A stretch of DNA of 64,000 bases from Lachnospiraceae bacterium (GCA_017431345.1 JAFRLH010000071.1:38953-102952), one strand, 5' to 3'. Counted from the first letter of the stretch, positions 40,831 through 51,641 are shown. Numbers and translations are program-made. The notes: generated by a model not told the origin, from the sequence alone.

Positions 40831-43800
40831 ATGCCCGCATTAAACGATGAAACTTATCAGCCGCTGGCATTTGACGCAATAAGGATCGGCCTGGCTTCTC
40901 CCGAAAAGATCATCAGCTGGTCAAGAGGGGAAGTGAAAAAACCTGAAACGATCAATTACAGGACACTGAAGCCTGAGCGTGACGGCCTTTTCTGCGAAAA
41001 GATCTTCGGACCCAGCAAGGACTGGGAGTGCCACTGCGGAAAATACAAGAAGATCCGCTATAAAGGCGTGATCTGCGACCGCTGCGGCGTCGAAGTCACA
41101 AAGGCAAGCGTAAGAAGAGAGAGAATGGGACATATCGCCCTGGCGGCGCCTGTCTCTCATATTTGGTATTTCAAGGGCATCCCGAGCCGTATGGGACTGA
41201 TCCTTGACATGTCTCCCCGTGTGCTGGAGAAAGTGCTTTATTTCGCATCCTATGTCGTACTTGATGCGAAGGATACTTCGCTCGAAGTAAAGCAGGTCCT
41301 TTCCGAGAAGGAATACCGGGAGGCGATCGAAAAGTTCGGCATGGGCAATTTCAGAGTCGGCATGGGCGCCGAGGCAGTGCAGGAGCTGCTTGCCGCCATC
41401 GATCTGGACAAGGATTCCGCAGAACTGCGCGATCAGCTTGAAAAGTCGACCGGACAGAAGCGTGCCCGCATCATCAAACGGCTGGAAGTAGTGGAAGCGT
41501 TCAAGGCTTCCGGAAACCGTCCGGAATGGATGGTCATGAACGTGATTCCCGTGCTGCCGCCGGATCTGCGCCCGATGGTGCAGCTGGACGGCGGACGTTT
41601 CGCGACATCGGATCTGAATGATCTGTACCGCCGTATCATCAACAGGAACAACCGTCTTGCAAGACTGCTCGAGCTCGGCGCGCCGGACATCATTGTCCGC
41701 AACGAGAAGAGAATGCTGCAGGAAGCGGTGGATGCGCTGATCGACAACGGCAGAAGAGGCCGTCCTGTCGTCGGCCCCGGAAACCGTCCGCTCAAATCCC
41801 TTTCCGATATGCTGAAAGGAAAACAGGGACGTTTCCGTCAGAACCTTCTGGGAAAACGTGTCGACTATTCAGGCCGTTCCGTTATCGTCGTGGGACCCGA
41901 ACTGAAGATCTATCAGTGCGGCCTCCCGAAGGAGATGGCGATCGAGCTGTTCAAGCCCTTCGTCATGAAGGAGCTTGTCGGACATAATATCGCGCACAAC
42001 ATCAAGAGTGCCAAGAAGATGGTCGAGCGCATGCAGCCCGAGGTGTTCGACATTCTGGAAGATGTCATCAAGGAACATCCCGTTATGCTGAACCGTGCGC
42101 CTACGCTGCACCGTCTCGGCATCCAGGCATTCGAGCCGATCCTGGTAGAGGGTAAAGCGATCAAGCTTCACCCCCTGGTCTGCATGGCATACAATGCCGA
42201 CTTTGACGGCGACCAGATGGCTGTCCATCTTCCGCTTTCCGTGGAAGCGCAGGCAGAGTGCAGATTCCTTCTGCTCTCCCCGAACAACCTTCTGAAGCCT
42301 TCGGACGGCGGCCCTGTAGCTGTTCCGTCCCAGGATATGGTTCTGGGTATCTACTATCTGACCCAGGAAAGAGCCGGCGCAAAGGGCGAAGGACATTACT
42401 TCAAGGATCTCAATGAAGCCAGGATGGCTTACGAGAACAAGGAACTGGAGCTCCATGCAAGGATCCATGTCAGAAGGACCTTTACGAATGAGGACGGAAG
42501 CGTTTCCCATGCACTGGTCGAATCCACTTACGGCAGATTCCTGTTCAATGAGATCATCGATCAGGATCTCGGATTTGTGGACCGTTCCATACCGGAAAAC
42601 AAGTATAAGCTTGAGGTGGACTTCCACGTAAAGAAGAAACAGCTCAAGAAGATCCTTGAAAAGATCATCAATACGCACGGCGTTATTGCTACTGCTGAAG
42701 CGCTCGACCGCATCAAGGCGATCGGATATCATTATTCCACCCAGGCAGCCATGACGGTCTCTATTTCCGATATGACCGTTCCTGCCAGCAAGCAGGAGAT
42801 CCTGGATACCGCGCAGGAAGCGGTCGATCAGATCAACAGGAACCACCGTTTCGGTATGCTGACGGAAGAAGAGCGTTACAAGGAAGTTATCGAGATCTGG
42901 CAGAGCGCCGATGACAAACTGACCAAAGACCTGATTTCCGGCCTTGACCAGTACAACAACATCTTTATGATGGCGGATTCCGGCGCCCGCGGTTCCCAGC
43001 AGCAGATCAAGCAGCTGGCCGGCATGCGCGGACTGATGGCGAATACGACCGGACGTACCATCGAGCTGCCCATCAAGTCCAACTTCCGTGAAGGTCTTGA
43101 TGTTCTGGAATACTTCGTTTCCGCACACGGTGCCAGAAAGGGTATGTCGGATACCGCTCTTCGTACGGCTGACTCCGGTTACCTGACCAGACGTCTTGTC
43201 GATGTATCGCAGGATCTGATCATCCGGGAGGAAGACTGCGCAGTCGGCAGGGAGATCCCCTATCTGGAAGTACGTGCCTTTACGGACGGCAAGGAAGTCA
43301 TCGAAAGCCTGGAGGAGAGAATCACCGGACGTACGCTGGCGCAGGATATTGTTGATCCCGAGACCGGCGAAGTGGTCGCCGAAGTCAACCAGCTGATCAC
43401 ACCGATCCTGGCTCCGAAGATCATGGCTTCTGTTGAGAAGATGGAAGAACAGGCTGTGAAGATCCGTACCGTGCTGACCTGCCGCTCCCATGTCGGCGTC
43501 TGCGCGAAGTGCTACGGCGCGAACATGGCTACACAGGGACAGGTGCAGGTCGGAGAAGCGGTCGGTATTATCGCCGCACAGTCGATCGGCGAGCCCGGCA
43601 CCCAGCTGACCATGAGAACCTTCCACTCCGGCGGTGTTGCCGGCGGCGATATCACACAGGGTCTTCCCCGTGTCGAGGAGCTGTTTGAAGCCAGAAAGCC
43701 CAAGGGACTTGCGATCATCTCCGAGATCGGCGGACAGGCTGTCCTGAAAGATACAAAGAAGAAGAGAGAGATCGTCGTCACGGATCCGGAGACCGGAAGC

Positions 43801-44511
43801 ACCAAGACATACCTGATCCCTTACGGGTCCAGGATCAAGGTCGAAGACGGTGCCATGATCGAAGCAGGCGATGCGCTTACCGAAGGTTCGGTCAACCCGC
43901 ATGATCTCCTGAAGATCAAGGGCGTACGCGAAGTGCAGGATTACATGATCCGCGAAGTGCAGCGTGTATACCGTCTGCAGGGTGTTGAGATCGATGACAA
44001 GCATATTGAAGTCATCGTCCGTCAGATGCTTAAGAAAGTCCGCATCGAGGAAAGCGGAGATTCCGATATTCTTCCCGGGACTTCCATGGATGTCCTGGAT
44101 TATGAGGATATGAACGAAGCGCTCATTGCAGAAGGCAAGGAGCCGGCAGAGGGCAAGCAGATCATGCTTGGTATCACGAAAGCCTCCCTGGCTACGGATT
44201 CCTTCCTTTCCGCAGCATCCTTCCAGGAAACGACGAAGGTGCTTACCGAAGCTGCGATCAACGGCAAGGTCGATCATCTGATCGGATTGAAGGAGAACGT
44301 TATCATCGGAAAGCTGATCCCCGCCGGAACCGGCATGAAGCGTTACCGCGACGTGAATCTGGATACGGACGGAAGCGATCTTTATGAAGACGCAGAGGCT
44401 GCGCCGGAAGAAGACGATACTGCAGCGTTTGACGAATTTGATGAAAGTCCGGAAGCGGAAGCCGAGGCAGCAGAACCGGAGGCAGAAGCGGAAGAACAGG
44501 AGAATGAATAA
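40831..44511 (+). CDS. rpoC: DNA-directed RNA polymerase beta' subunit
   Basis: A 1226-residue beta' subunit. The N-terminal zinc ribbon is [20 protein letters not shown] near residue 68. The catalytic [12 protein letters not shown] is near 455, and the second zinc site [13 protein letters not shown] is near 885. As in RpoB, the C-terminus ends in a Glu/Ala-rich acidic tail (about 35 residues). AAAGGAG precedes the start. Codon use is strongly biased, as expected for a highly expressed gene. Confidence 0.98.
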   Translation: MPALNDETYQPLAFDAIRIGLASPEKIISWSRGEVKKPETINYRTLKPERDGLFCEKIFGPSKDWECHCGKYKKIRYKGVICDRCGVEVTKASVRRERMGHIALAAPVSHIWYFKGIPSRMGLILDMSPRVLEKVLYFASYVVLDAKDTSLEVKQVLSEKEYREAIEKFGMGNFRVGMGAEAVQELLAAIDLDKDSAELRDQLEKSTGQKRARIIKRLEVVEAFKASGNRPEWMVMNVIPVLPPDLRPMVQLDGGRFATSDLNDLYRRIINRNNRLARLLELGAPDIIVRNEKRMLQEAVDALIDNGRRGRPVVGPGNRPLKSLSDMLKGKQGRFRQNLLGKRVDYSGRSVIVVGPELKIYQCGLPKEMAIELFKPFVMKELVGHNIAHNIKSAKKMVERMQPEVFDILEDVIKEHPVMLNRAPTLHRLGIQAFEPILVEGKAIKLHPLVCMAYNADFDGDQMAVHLPLSVEAQAECRFLLLSPNNLLKPSDGGPVAVPSQDMVLGIYYLTQERAGAKGEGHYFKDLNEARMAYENKELELHARIHVRRTFTNEDGSVSHALVESTYGRFLFNEIIDQDLGFVDRSIPENKYKLEVDFHVKKKQLKKILEKIINTHGVIATAEALDRIKAIGYHYSTQAAMTVSISDMTVPASKQEILDTAQEAVDQINRNHRFGMLTEEERYKEVIEIWQSADDKLTKDLISGLDQYNNIFMMADSGARGSQQQIKQLAGMRGLMANTTGRTIELPIKSNFREGLDVLEYFVSAHGARKGMSDTALRTADSGYLTRRLVDVSQDLIIREEDCAVGREIPYLEVRAFTDGKEVIESLEERITGRTLAQDIVDPETGEVVAEVNQLITPILAPKIMASVEKMEEQAVKIRTVLTCRSHVGVCAKCYGANMATQGQVQVGEAVGIIAAQSIGEPGTQLTMRTFHSGGVAGGDITQGLPRVEELFEARKPKGLAIISEIGGQAVLKDTKKKREIVVTDPETGSTKTYLIPYGSRIKVEDGAMIEAGDALTEGSVNPHDLLKIKGVREVQDYMIREVQRVYRLQGVEIDDKHIEVIVRQMLKKVRIEESGDSDILPGTSMDVLDYEDMNEALIAEGKEPAEGKQIMLGITKASLATDSFLSAASFQETTKVLTEAAINGKVDHLIGLKENVIIGKLIPAGTGMKRYRDVNLDTDGSDLYEDAEAAPEEDDTAAFDEFDESPEAEAEAAEPEAEAEEQENE

Positions 44512-44523
44512 GACAGCAGGAGA

Positions 44524-44553
44524 AGAAGCCGCCCGGCAGGGCGGCTTCTTTTT
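44524..44553 (+). terminator. Terminator after rpoC
   Basis: AGAAGCCGCCC (44524-44534) pairs with GGGCGGCTTCT (44539-44549), followed by a T-run. Confidence 0.92.
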
Positions 44554-44623
44554 GATAAGCACTGACCTTCTCCGTGCTGAAAATCGTTACAAAAATGTAA
44601 GAAATTGAAAACAAAATGATTAT

Positions 44624-44652
44624 TGTAAACAGCCCTCTTTTCCTTTATACTA
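44624..44652 (+). promoter_or_regulatory. Promoter for hisH-hisF
   Basis: TTGTAA (44624-44629) and TATACT (44647-44652) are 17 bases apart, 27 bases before hisH. Confidence 0.6.
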
Positions 44653-44679
44653 TTATCCGTATGTGTCGGAGGACGGGTT

Positions 44680-45285
44680 ATGATCGCGATCATTGACTAT
44701 GACGCCGGAAATCTCAACAGCGCCTATAAAGCGCTCGTTCATCTTGGGAAAGAGCCGGTGATAACAAGAGAAAAGGACAGTATCCTTGCTGCAGATCATA
44801 TTATTCTGCCCGGCGTGGGCGCTTTCGGAGAAGCCATGAAGCAGCTCCGCGCTTTTGGTATCCCCGAAGTTCTGCGGGAAGCCGTCGGCAGAGGCATTCC
44901 CCTGATGGGGATCTGCCTGGGGATGCAGCTCCTTTTTGATGACAGCGAGGAAAGCCCCGGTGCTTCCGGCCTGGGGATCGTGCAGGGCAGTATCGTAAAG
45001 ATCCCTGCGGCAGACGGTCTGAAGATCCCGCATATGGGCTGGAATTCCCTCGAAAAACAGAAGGAATCCAGACTTCTTGACGGTCTTGCGGACGGCACGG
45101 AAGTATACTTTGTCCATTCCTATTATCTGGAACCCGGGAAGGAAGAGATCGTTGCCGCGAGGACTGAATACGGGACGTCCATGGCTGTCGCGGTGGAATC
45201 CGGCAATGTGTTCGGCTGTCAGTTCCATCCGGAAAAGAGCGGCAGCAGGGGACTGAAGATACTGGAAAATTTTGTGAACGCGTAA
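44680..45285 (+). CDS. hisH: Imidazole glycerol phosphate synthase, glutamine amidotransferase subunit
   Basis: A 201-residue class I glutamine amidotransferase. The nucleophile is in [10 protein letters not shown] near residue 85, and the His/Glu pair in [14 protein letters not shown] near 180. With HisF it forms IGP synthase of histidine synthesis. hisF follows after 23 bases. No other his gene is in the window. Confidence 0.94.
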   Translation: MIAIIDYDAGNLNSAYKALVHLGKEPVITREKDSILAADHIILPGVGAFGEAMKQLRAFGIPEVLREAVGRGIPLMGICLGMQLLFDDSEESPGASGLGIVQGSIVKIPAADGLKIPHMGWNSLEKQKESRLLDGLADGTEVYFVHSYYLEPGKEEIVAARTEYGTSMAVAVESGNVFGCQFHPEKSGSRGLKILENFVNA

Positions 45286-45308
45286 ATTTTCGCAGCGTGA
45301 GGTACAGC

Positions 45309-46070
45309 ATGCTGAAAAAACGGATCGTTCCCTGCCTTGATGTGAAAGACGGCAGGGTGGTAAAAGGTATAAATTTCGTGTCCCTGAAAGATGCGGGCGA
45401 CCCGGTGGAAACAGCTGCGGCTTATGACGCTGCCGGCGCGGACGAACTGGTCTTTCTGGATATTACGGCTTCTTATGAGAACAGGGACACCGTCGTCAAT
45501 ATGGTCAGCCGTGTGGCAGACCAGGTGTTCATCCCGTTCACGGTCGGCGGAGGCATCCGCACGGTGGATGATTTCAGAAAGATCCTGAGAGCCGGCGCGG
45601 ATAAGATCTCGGTCAATTCCGCGGCAGTCAGGGATCCGCATCTGATTTCCGAGGCAGCTGAGAAGTTCGGCGACCAGTGCGTCGTTGTCGCGATCGACGT
45701 GAAAAAGCATCCCGACGGGCGGTACACAGTGTTCGTAAAAGGCGGACGGGAAGACACCGGGCTGGACGCGCTTGCCTGGGCCCGGAAGGTCGAATCGCTC
45801 GGTGCCGGCGAGATCCTGCTGACCAGCATGGATAAGGACGGCACGAAGGACGGATATGATCTGGAGATCACAAAAGCGGTCGCGGATACGGTCGGGATCC
45901 CTGTGATCGCTTCCGGCGGGGCCGGATCAAAAGAGCATTTTTACGATGCTTTTGCAGCAGCCGGAGCCGATGCGGCGCTTGCGGCATCGCTGTTCCATTA
46001 TAAGGAGCTTGAGATCAGTAATCTGAAGGAATATCTGGACGGAAGGGGAATCCCGGTCAGGAAACTTTAG
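45309..46070 (+). CDS. hisF: Imidazole glycerol phosphate synthase, cyclase subunit
   Basis: A 253-residue TIM barrel starting [20 protein letters not shown], with catalytic Asp11 in CLDVKDG and Asp130 in VVAIDVKK. It closes the imidazole ring with ammonia from HisH and releases AICAR. The ATG at 45309 fits the family N-terminus; a GTG four codons earlier is possible. Confidence 0.95.
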   Translation: MLKKRIVPCLDVKDGRVVKGINFVSLKDAGDPVETAAAYDAAGADELVFLDITASYENRDTVVNMVSRVADQVFIPFTVGGGIRTVDDFRKILRAGADKISVNSAAVRDPHLISEAAEKFGDQCVVVAIDVKKHPDGRYTVFVKGGREDTGLDALAWARKVESLGAGEILLTSMDKDGTKDGYDLEITKAVADTVGIPVIASGGAGSKEHFYDAFAAAGADAALAASLFHYKELEISNLKEYLDGRGIPVRKL

Positions 46071-46137
46071 TCAATGCATGAGGGAAAATCCTGCGGACAG
46101 CAGCCAGTGCTGCGCAGGACAGAATGGAAACCGGATT

Positions 46138-46821
46138 ATGGCAGCAATAGCAGGAGAATGGCTGAAGGTACTTTCGCCGGAATTTAAAAAGCCGTACTAC
46201 AGGCAGCTTTACAATACCGTGAAAGCCGCTTATGAAAGCGGCCCGGTCTATCCGCCGCCGCAGGATCTTTACAGCGCCTTTGAACTGACACCGTTTGATA
46301 AGGTGAAGGTCGTGATCCTCGGCCAGGATCCCTATCACGGGACGGGCCAGGCGCACGGGCTGTCCTTCTCCGTAAGACCGGGAGTGGCAGTTCCTCCGTC
46401 GCTGGCGAATATCTATAAAGAGATCCGCGACGATCTCGGCATAGATCCGCCGGATCACGGATGCCTGACTTCATGGGCGGAACAGGGCGTGCTGCTTCTG
46501 AATACTGTCCTCACGGTGCAGGCGCATAAGCCGAATTCCCATAAGGGGATCGGATGGGAGGAGTTCACCGATGCGGTGATCAGGGCGCTTAATAAAGAAG
46601 ACCGTCCGATCGTATTCATGCTGTGGGGGAGAAATGCCGGCGCAAAAAAGGATATGCTGGATAATCCGAAGCATCTTGTCCTTACAGCACCGCATCCGAG
46701 TCCGTACTCCGCGTATTCCGGATTTTTCGGCTGCAGGCATTTTTCAAAGGCAAATGCGTTCCTGAAGGAGAACGGATCGGAAGAAATAGACTGGCGGATC
46801 CCGCCTTATAACGGAGAATAA
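46138..46821 (+). CDS. ung: Uracil-DNA glycosylase
   Basis: A 227-residue family 1 UDG. The water-activating motif is [18 protein letters not shown] near residue 62 and the minor-groove loop [17 protein letters not shown] near 185. It removes uracil from DNA. I chose the ATG at 46138, just before the usual family start; an ATG 20 codons upstream is possible and neither has a strong site. uppP begins two bases after the stop. Confidence 0.94.
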   Translation: MAAIAGEWLKVLSPEFKKPYYRQLYNTVKAAYESGPVYPPPQDLYSAFELTPFDKVKVVILGQDPYHGTGQAHGLSFSVRPGVAVPPSLANIYKEIRDDLGIDPPDHGCLTSWAEQGVLLLNTVLTVQAHKPNSHKGIGWEEFTDAVIRALNKEDRPIVFMLWGRNAGAKKDMLDNPKHLVLTAPHPSPYSAYSGFFGCRHFSKANAFLKENGSEEIDWRIPPYNGE

Positions 46822-46822
46822 C

Positions 46823-47656
46823 ATGAATTTTATTGAAGTCATCAAGGTCATTTTTTACGGAATTGTGGAAGGCATCACCGAGTGGCTTCCGGTCAGCAGT
46901 ACCGGACATCTGATTCTGTTTGAAAGTTTCTGGCCGATGGCTTTGTCCGATGAATTCATGGAAATGTTCCGTGTGGTGATCCAGCTCGGTGCGATCCTTG
47001 CCGTCTGCGTGCTGTACTTCAAACGGCTGAATCCTTTCATGCCTTCCCATACCGAAGAGGAGAAGAAAGAGATCTTCGGCATCTGGGCGAAAGTGATCGT
47101 CGGATGTATTCCCGCAGGCGTATGCGGCGTGCTCTTTGATGATTTCTTCGATGAGCATTTCTACAAATGGCCTGTCGTGGCTGCCATGCTGATCCTTTAC
47201 GGCGTGCTGTTCATTATCGTGGAGAGAAAGAACCGGGAGCGTGTGCCGAAGGTAAAGAGCTTCCGGAAAATGACATGGGGAATGGCTCTTCTGATCGGTG
47301 CGGCGCAGGTGCTGTCTCTTGTCCCGGGCACTTCCAGATCCGGCGTTACGATCCTTGCCGGTATCCTGTTCGGGGTAAAGAGATCTGTCGCAGCGGAGTT
47401 CTCGTTCTTCATGGCGATTCCGATCATGTTCGGCGCGAGCGCCCTGAAGCTTCTCCGTCATGGACTGGCTTTTTCCGGCGCGGAGCTTTTGTGCCTGCTG
47501 CTCGGGATGGCAGTAGCATTTGCGGTATCGGTCGCGGCAATCAGATTTTTAATGGAATATATCAGAAAAAGGGATTTTCAGGCGTTCGGTGTATACCGGA
47601 TCGTCCTCGGGATCCTGGTGATCCTGTATTTCGGGATCGGATCAGCGGTGGGATAA
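46823..47656 (+). CDS. uppP: Undecaprenyl-diphosphate phosphatase
   Basis: A 277-residue membrane protein of the BacA/UppP family. The conserved [17 protein letters not shown] near residue 14 and [14 protein letters not shown] near 168 form the phosphatase site. It recycles undecaprenyl diphosphate to the monophosphate for wall synthesis and often confers bacitracin tolerance. A short terminator follows. Confidence 0.95.
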   Translation: MNFIEVIKVIFYGIVEGITEWLPVSSTGHLILFESFWPMALSDEFMEMFRVVIQLGAILAVCVLYFKRLNPFMPSHTEEEKKEIFGIWAKVIVGCIPAGVCGVLFDDFFDEHFYKWPVVAAMLILYGVLFIIVERKNRERVPKVKSFRKMTWGMALLIGAAQVLSLVPGTSRSGVTILAGILFGVKRSVAAEFSFFMAIPIMFGASALKLLRHGLAFSGAELLCLLLGMAVAFAVSVAAIRFLMEYIRKRDFQAFGVYRIVLGILVILYFGIGSAVG

Positions 47657-47675
47657 AAGTTTTGGAAGAATGGTC

Positions 47676-47694
47676 AGGACATTTATGTCCTTTT
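47676..47694 (+). terminator. Short terminator after uppP
   Basis: AGGACAT (47676-47682) pairs with ATGTCCT (47685-47691), followed by TTT. Confidence 0.6.
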
Positions 47695-47713
47695 ATATAG
47701 ATTGGAGCTATCA

Positions 47714-48748
47714 ATGTCGGATAATAACAGATTTGAAGACGAACAGGTCAATTACAGTGATCTGATATTTGACTGGGGAAATCCGTCTGCGCCGGTAAAA
47801 AAGACTGTCAGAAAGACAGCGCAGCAGCAGAAGGAAGAACCGGCTGAAAAAGAGATAAAGAAAGAAGTAAAGAGAGAAATGCCGGAAGCGGAGCCTGAAG
47901 ACACTCTGTATGTATCCGGTTATGATAAAGACAGCAGGAACAAAGCAGAAGCGGGAACCGGAAAAGGCAGAAATGCAGGGGCGGCAGCTGCAGCCAGACT
48001 GATGGGAAGAAAAGCCGGCGTGCAGGAAAAGCCTGTACGTCCGCAGAAAAAGAAAGTCCGGACGGATTCTTCCGCAGACAGCGGTGCGGAGAAAAAAATG
48101 ACCAGAAGCGGCGAGCTGTTAAAGCGCAGCAAAAAACGTGCGCTCAGGAACCGCCTGATCGCCGCGGCGTGTTTTGTTGCAGTGCTTGCGGTCGTGATCT
48201 TTCTGATCCTGCAGATTACCGGCGCTGTGAAGAAAAGAATCGGGCGTTCAGTGCCGGAGGATCTTTCGGAACTGATGGAAGAGGATTATCTTACCGTCAA
48301 TTCCTATTCCAGACCGGGGATCTCCACGCATAAGCTGACCGGCATCGTTGTTCATTATACAGCCGAACCGGGTGTAACGGCCAAGGAGAGAAGAGATTAT
48401 TATGAAAGCCTTGCGGAGAGCCATGCCGCCAGGGCAAGTGTGAATTATATTGTCGGACTGGAAGGGGAAGTGGTCATCTGTGTTCCGCCGGGCGAAGTGG
48501 CCTATGCGTCCAATGACAGGAATCTGGATACCATCTCCGTGGAATACTGCCATGCGGATGAGAGCGGCGCTGTTTCGGAGGAGACTTACCGCTCGATGGT
48601 CGAACTGATCAAACAGCTGTGTGAAAAATACTCCATTTCTCCGGATGACGTGATCCGTCATTATGATGTTACCGGCAAACTTTGTCCGAAATATTATGTA
48701 GAGGATCAGGCGGCCTGGGATAAACTGATTTCCGATATAAAAAGCTGA
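47714..48748 (+). CDS. Membrane-anchored N-acetylmuramoyl-L-alanine amidase (amidase_2/PGRP fold)
   Basis: A 344-residue protein. Residues 1-145 are charged and probably cytoplasmic, and a membrane helix spans about 152-175. The C-terminal part is an amidase_2 domain: GIVVHYTA holds the first zinc His, VNYIVG follows, and IRHYDVTGKLCPKYY holds the second His and the zinc Cys. It would cut the muramic acid-L-alanine bond in peptidoglycan outside the membrane. The ATG at 47714 follows TTGGAG. It is the last gene before the catabolic region. Confidence 0.87.
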   Translation: MSDNNRFEDEQVNYSDLIFDWGNPSAPVKKTVRKTAQQQKEEPAEKEIKKEVKREMPEAEPEDTLYVSGYDKDSRNKAEAGTGKGRNAGAAAAARLMGRKAGVQEKPVRPQKKKVRTDSSADSGAEKKMTRSGELLKRSKKRALRNRLIAAACFVAVLAVVIFLILQITGAVKKRIGRSVPEDLSELMEEDYLTVNSYSRPGISTHKLTGIVVHYTAEPGVTAKERRDYYESLAESHAARASVNYIVGLEGEVVICVPPGEVAYASNDRNLDTISVEYCHADESGAVSEETYRSMVELIKQLCEKYSISPDDVIRHYDVTGKLCPKYYVEDQAAWDKLISDIKS

Positions 48749-48766
48749 TCTAAGATACAAGGAAAG

Positions 48767-48795
48767 AACGCTCCGGCAGCCCCGGAGCGTTTTTC
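48767..48795 (+). terminator. Terminator after the amidase gene
   Basis: AACGCTCCGG (48767-48776) pairs with CCGGAGCGTT (48782-48791) and is followed by TTTT. It isolates the catabolic unit downstream. Confidence 0.9.
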
Positions 48796-48807
48796 AGTCT
48801 GCGCAAC

Positions 48808-48826
48808 AATTCCACAGAGTGAAATT
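48808..48826. promoter_or_regulatory. Candidate operator 1 (related to operator 2)
   Basis: AATTCCACAGAGTGAAATT is an imperfect palindrome (6 of 7 arm positions). It matches 14 of 19 positions of the palindrome at 50017-50035. It lies 34 bases upstream of the -35 box of the first catabolic gene. An IclR regulator gene lies at 55770. Confidence 0.45.
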
Positions 48827-48859
48827 ATGACAATAGTCTTCAATTCATACAATTTTTAC

Positions 48860-48889
48860 TTGATTTATCATCGTTTTTTATTGTACAAT
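48860..48889 (+). promoter_or_regulatory. Promoter for the TIM-barrel gene
   Basis: TTGATT (48860-48865) and TACAAT (48884-48889) are 18 bases apart, in very AT-rich sequence 71 bases before the start. Confidence 0.65.
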
Positions 48890-48960
48890 ATAAGAGATGT
48901 AAAGATCCCCGGGGAAACTGAAGGATCTGTTACAAAATAAAAAGAAACAGGAGAGTCGCT

Positions 48961-49800
48961 ATGGCAAGAAAATTTTCACTCGCTTATCTGACACTTCCGG
49001 GCGTAGATCCGGTAACACAGTTCAAGATCGCAAAGGAAGTCGGCTATGACACGGTCAGCCTTCGTACGATCCCTATGCATCTTCCCGGAGAGCCGGAATT
49101 CCTTCCGCAGAAGGATGCAAAGCTTTTTGAAGATATCAAGAACGCAATGAAAGAATATGACCTGCCCATCATGGATATCGAGCTTGCCCGTATCCGCCCT
49201 GACCTGGACATCGAAGAGTATAAGCCCGCATTTGAATGCGCAGCCAAGCTCGGTGCTACGGATGTTCTCGGCAGTGTCTGGACAAGAGACAAAGCTTGGT
49301 ACACCGAGACAGCCGGCAAGGTAGCGGATATGGCTAAGGAATTCGGCCTCTGCTACAATATCGAGTTCCTGCCCTGGGCTGGTGTCAGGAATCTGCAGGA
49401 GGACATCACCCTTGTCGATGCCCTTCACAGAGACAACGTATTCGTAATGGTCGATACGCTTCATGCAGGCCGCGCAGGCGTAACTGCTGAAGAGCTTGCA
49501 CGTACCGGCAGCAAATATTTCCGTTTCATCCATCTGTGCGACGGCCCTGCAGGCCCCGGCGGAGATCCCGTCCTTGACAACATCAAGGATGACCTGATGC
49601 TCTTTACCGCCAGAGAAGGCCGTATGTATCCCGGAGACGGCGTCATGGATATCGCAGGTATGGTCAAGGCTATGCCCGGCATCCCGCTTTCCATCGAGCT
49701 TCCGAACCTCAAGGAGATCGAAGCACGCGGATGGGAAGGCCATGCGAGAATGTGCCTTGAGAAAGCAAAAGCATACTTTGCGGAGAACGGAGTGGAATAA
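48961..49800 (+). CDS. Xylose-isomerase-like TIM-barrel protein (IolE/dehydratase-like)
   Basis: A 279-residue TIM barrel of the sugar phosphate isomerase/epimerase superfamily, which includes IolE (2-keto-myo-inositol dehydratase) and 3-dehydroshikimate dehydratase. Four likely metal ligands are in place: Glu135 (NIEF), Asp165 (VMVDTLH), His191 (FIHLCD) and Glu246 (SIELPN). It opens the five-gene catabolic unit with its own promoter; codon use is like rpoBC. In context I infer that it removes water from a dehydrogenated cyclic polyol (3-dehydroquinate) to give a 1,2-dione. Isomerase or epimerase activity remains possible. Confidence 0.8.
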   Translation: MARKFSLAYLTLPGVDPVTQFKIAKEVGYDTVSLRTIPMHLPGEPEFLPQKDAKLFEDIKNAMKEYDLPIMDIELARIRPDLDIEEYKPAFECAAKLGATDVLGSVWTRDKAWYTETAGKVADMAKEFGLCYNIEFLPWAGVRNLQEDITLVDALHRDNVFVMVDTLHAGRAGVTAEELARTGSKYFRFIHLCDGPAGPGGDPVLDNIKDDLMLFTAREGRMYPGDGVMDIAGMVKAMPGIPLSIELPNLKEIEARGWEGHARMCLEKAKAYFAENGVE

Positions 49801-49827
49801 TAAAAAGCAGCGGACTGATCCCGCTTC

Positions 49828-49862
49828 ATGCCCTCCCGGATTTGTACCTGCCGGGAGGGCAT
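49828..49862 (+). terminator. Strong hairpin after the TIM-barrel gene (terminator or attenuator)
   Basis: ATGCCCTCCCGG (49828-49839) pairs perfectly with CCGGGAGGGCAT (49851-49862). The T-tract is weak, so partial read-through into the next gene is likely. Confidence 0.6.
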
Positions 49863-49968
49863 TTACGTTCATGCGGTCCATGCAGTAAATATATACAACA
49901 AAAATCTGTTATAGAATAAAGTTAATGATGACATATAAAAAGAGTATGCCAATTATAATAAAAACAGA

Positions 49969-49997
49969 TTGACCGCCTTATAAAATCAGTGTATAAT
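49969..49997 (+). promoter_or_regulatory. Near-consensus promoter for the aldehyde dehydrogenase gene
   Basis: TTGACC (49969-49974) and TATAAT (49992-49997) are 17 bases apart. The predicted start of transcription falls near 50004, just before the palindrome at 50016-50036. The rest of the 309-base gap (49801-50109) holds the hairpin at 49828 and AT-rich DNA. Confidence 0.8.
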
Positions 49998-50015
49998 TTC
50001 ATTGTACGAAAGATT

Positions 50016-50036
50016 TGATTTCACAGTATGAAATCA
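50016..50036. promoter_or_regulatory. Candidate operator 2: perfect palindrome at the start of transcription
   Basis: GATTTCACAGTATGAAATC (50017-50035) has perfect 7-bp arms around CAGTA, extended by one T/A pair. It lies just downstream of the -10 box, where a bound protein would block transcription. A related site lies at 48808-48826. Size and symmetry fit IclR-family operators; the regulator is inferred. Confidence 0.6.
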
Positions 50037-50109
50037 GTCACATGTTTTCAATATGAAAAAGGAGTCAGAACCCCTTTTTCCCCATTTATTTTTAAGGAGG
50101 AACCCCACT

Positions 50110-51621
50110 ATGAGCAGAATGAGTGACATGACAGTACCTTATTCCAAGCTGACCGAAGATCAGATCGCTGATATCGAAGCGTGTTTCGAGCGTGCCGACA
50201 AAGCACAGCTTGAGTTCGAGAAATGGAATCAGGAAGACATTGATCGCGCTATCCGTTCCATCGCACAGAAAGTTGCAAACTCCAAGACCTTCCATGAGCT
50301 GGTCGAGATGGGTATCGTAGAGAGCCGTTTCGGTGATCCGATCTCCCGTGAGAACAAGAGATTCAAAATCCGCGGTATCCTCCGTGACTGCCTGCGTGAG
50401 AAATCCGTCGGCAAGATCGGCGAGTATCCTGAAAGAAAGATCGAGCTGTATGCAAAGCCCGTCGGCATCATCGCCTGCGTTATCCCTGCTACCAACCCCG
50501 ATCTGACTCCTGCAGGAAACGCCATCTATGCTCTGAAGGCACGTAATGCCATCATCTTCAGCCCCCATCCCAGAACGGCCGGCACTTCCAAGAAGACCAT
50601 CGACCTGATGCGTGAAGGCCTTGCCCGTGTAGGCGCTCCCCTTGATCTGATCCAGATCCTCGGAACCAACGGCTGCAAGATCAACCGTCAGATCTCCGAA
50701 GCTCTTATGACCAAGTGCGATCTTGTTATCGCAACAGGCGGACAGGGCGTTGTACGCCGTTCCTACAGCTCCGGCACACCTGCATTCGGCGTAGGCGCCG
50801 GCAATGCTACCATGATCTGGGATGAGACCGCGATCAAGGATCTGCATCATGCAGCTGACAACACCATGCGTTCCAAGACTTCTGACTTCGGTTCCGGATG
50901 CTCCGCTGACGGAAACGTTATCATCCATGACAGCATCTGGGATGAGTCCATCAAGGCTCTGCAGGAAGTTGGCGGTTATGTAATGACAGAAGAAGAGCAG
51001 GACAAGATGCGTCGTGCAATGTGGGATGAAGAGATCCACAGACTGTCCGATACCGTTGCTCTTTCCGCACTGGATATGGCTAAGAAGGCCGGATTCGAAG
51101 TTCCTGAGACCACCCGTTTCCTGATCGCTTCCCATAACACCGGCGTATACGAGAGCGGAGAAGCCGGAATCTGGGCAAGAGAGAAACTTTCCACAGTCCT
51201 GGCTGTACACAAATATTCAGGTGAGTTCCAGAACGCGATCGACGCGATCATGGAGATCCATGACAAGTGCGGCGGCAAGGGCCATTCCGTAGGTATCTTC
51301 TCCTTCGACGATGATCATATCCACAGACTGGCTATGGTAGCCCGCGTCGGACGTATCATGGTCCGTCAGCCTCAGTCCAAGGCGAACTCCGGTTCCATGA
51401 ACAACGGTATGCCTATGACCTCCTCCATCGGCTGCGGCACATGGGGCGGCAATGCTACTTCCGAGAACGTGCATCTGCATCACTACATGAACGTCACATG
51501 GGTATCCCGTGAGTACGAGACTCCCGACTGGCAGACAGATGAAGAGCTCTTTGGTGAGTTCTATGATCCGGAGCTGGAGAAGGTTCAGTATTCTGCATAC
51601 AACTCCAACGACGCTATCTGA
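50110..51621 (+). CDS. CoA-acylating aldehyde dehydrogenase
   Basis: A 503-residue aldehyde dehydrogenase of the acylating branch (EutE, AdhE N-domain, sulfoacetaldehyde dehydrogenase type). KPVGIIACVIPATNP near residue 116 is the branch signature, and the catalytic Cys264 lies in FGSGCSADG. It should convert an aldehyde, CoA and NAD to an acyl-CoA. The ATG at 50110 follows AAGGAGGA. Codon use is highly biased, like rpoB, so the enzyme is abundant. In the proposed pathway it turns the ring-opened semialdehyde into homocitryl-CoA. Confidence 0.87.
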   Translation: MSRMSDMTVPYSKLTEDQIADIEACFERADKAQLEFEKWNQEDIDRAIRSIAQKVANSKTFHELVEMGIVESRFGDPISRENKRFKIRGILRDCLREKSVGKIGEYPERKIELYAKPVGIIACVIPATNPDLTPAGNAIYALKARNAIIFSPHPRTAGTSKKTIDLMREGLARVGAPLDLIQILGTNGCKINRQISEALMTKCDLVIATGGQGVVRRSYSSGTPAFGVGAGNATMIWDETAIKDLHHAADNTMRSKTSDFGSGCSADGNVIIHDSIWDESIKALQEVGGYVMTEEEQDKMRRAMWDEEIHRLSDTVALSALDMAKKAGFEVPETTRFLIASHNTGVYESGEAGIWAREKLSTVLAVHKYSGEFQNAIDAIMEIHDKCGGKGHSVGIFSFDDDHIHRLAMVARVGRIMVRQPQSKANSGSMNNGMPMTSSIGCGTWGGNATSENVHLHHYMNVTWVSREYETPDWQTDEELFGEFYDPELEKVQYSAYNSNDAI

Positions 51622-51641
51622 TCGAGAATGAATAAGGCCAA

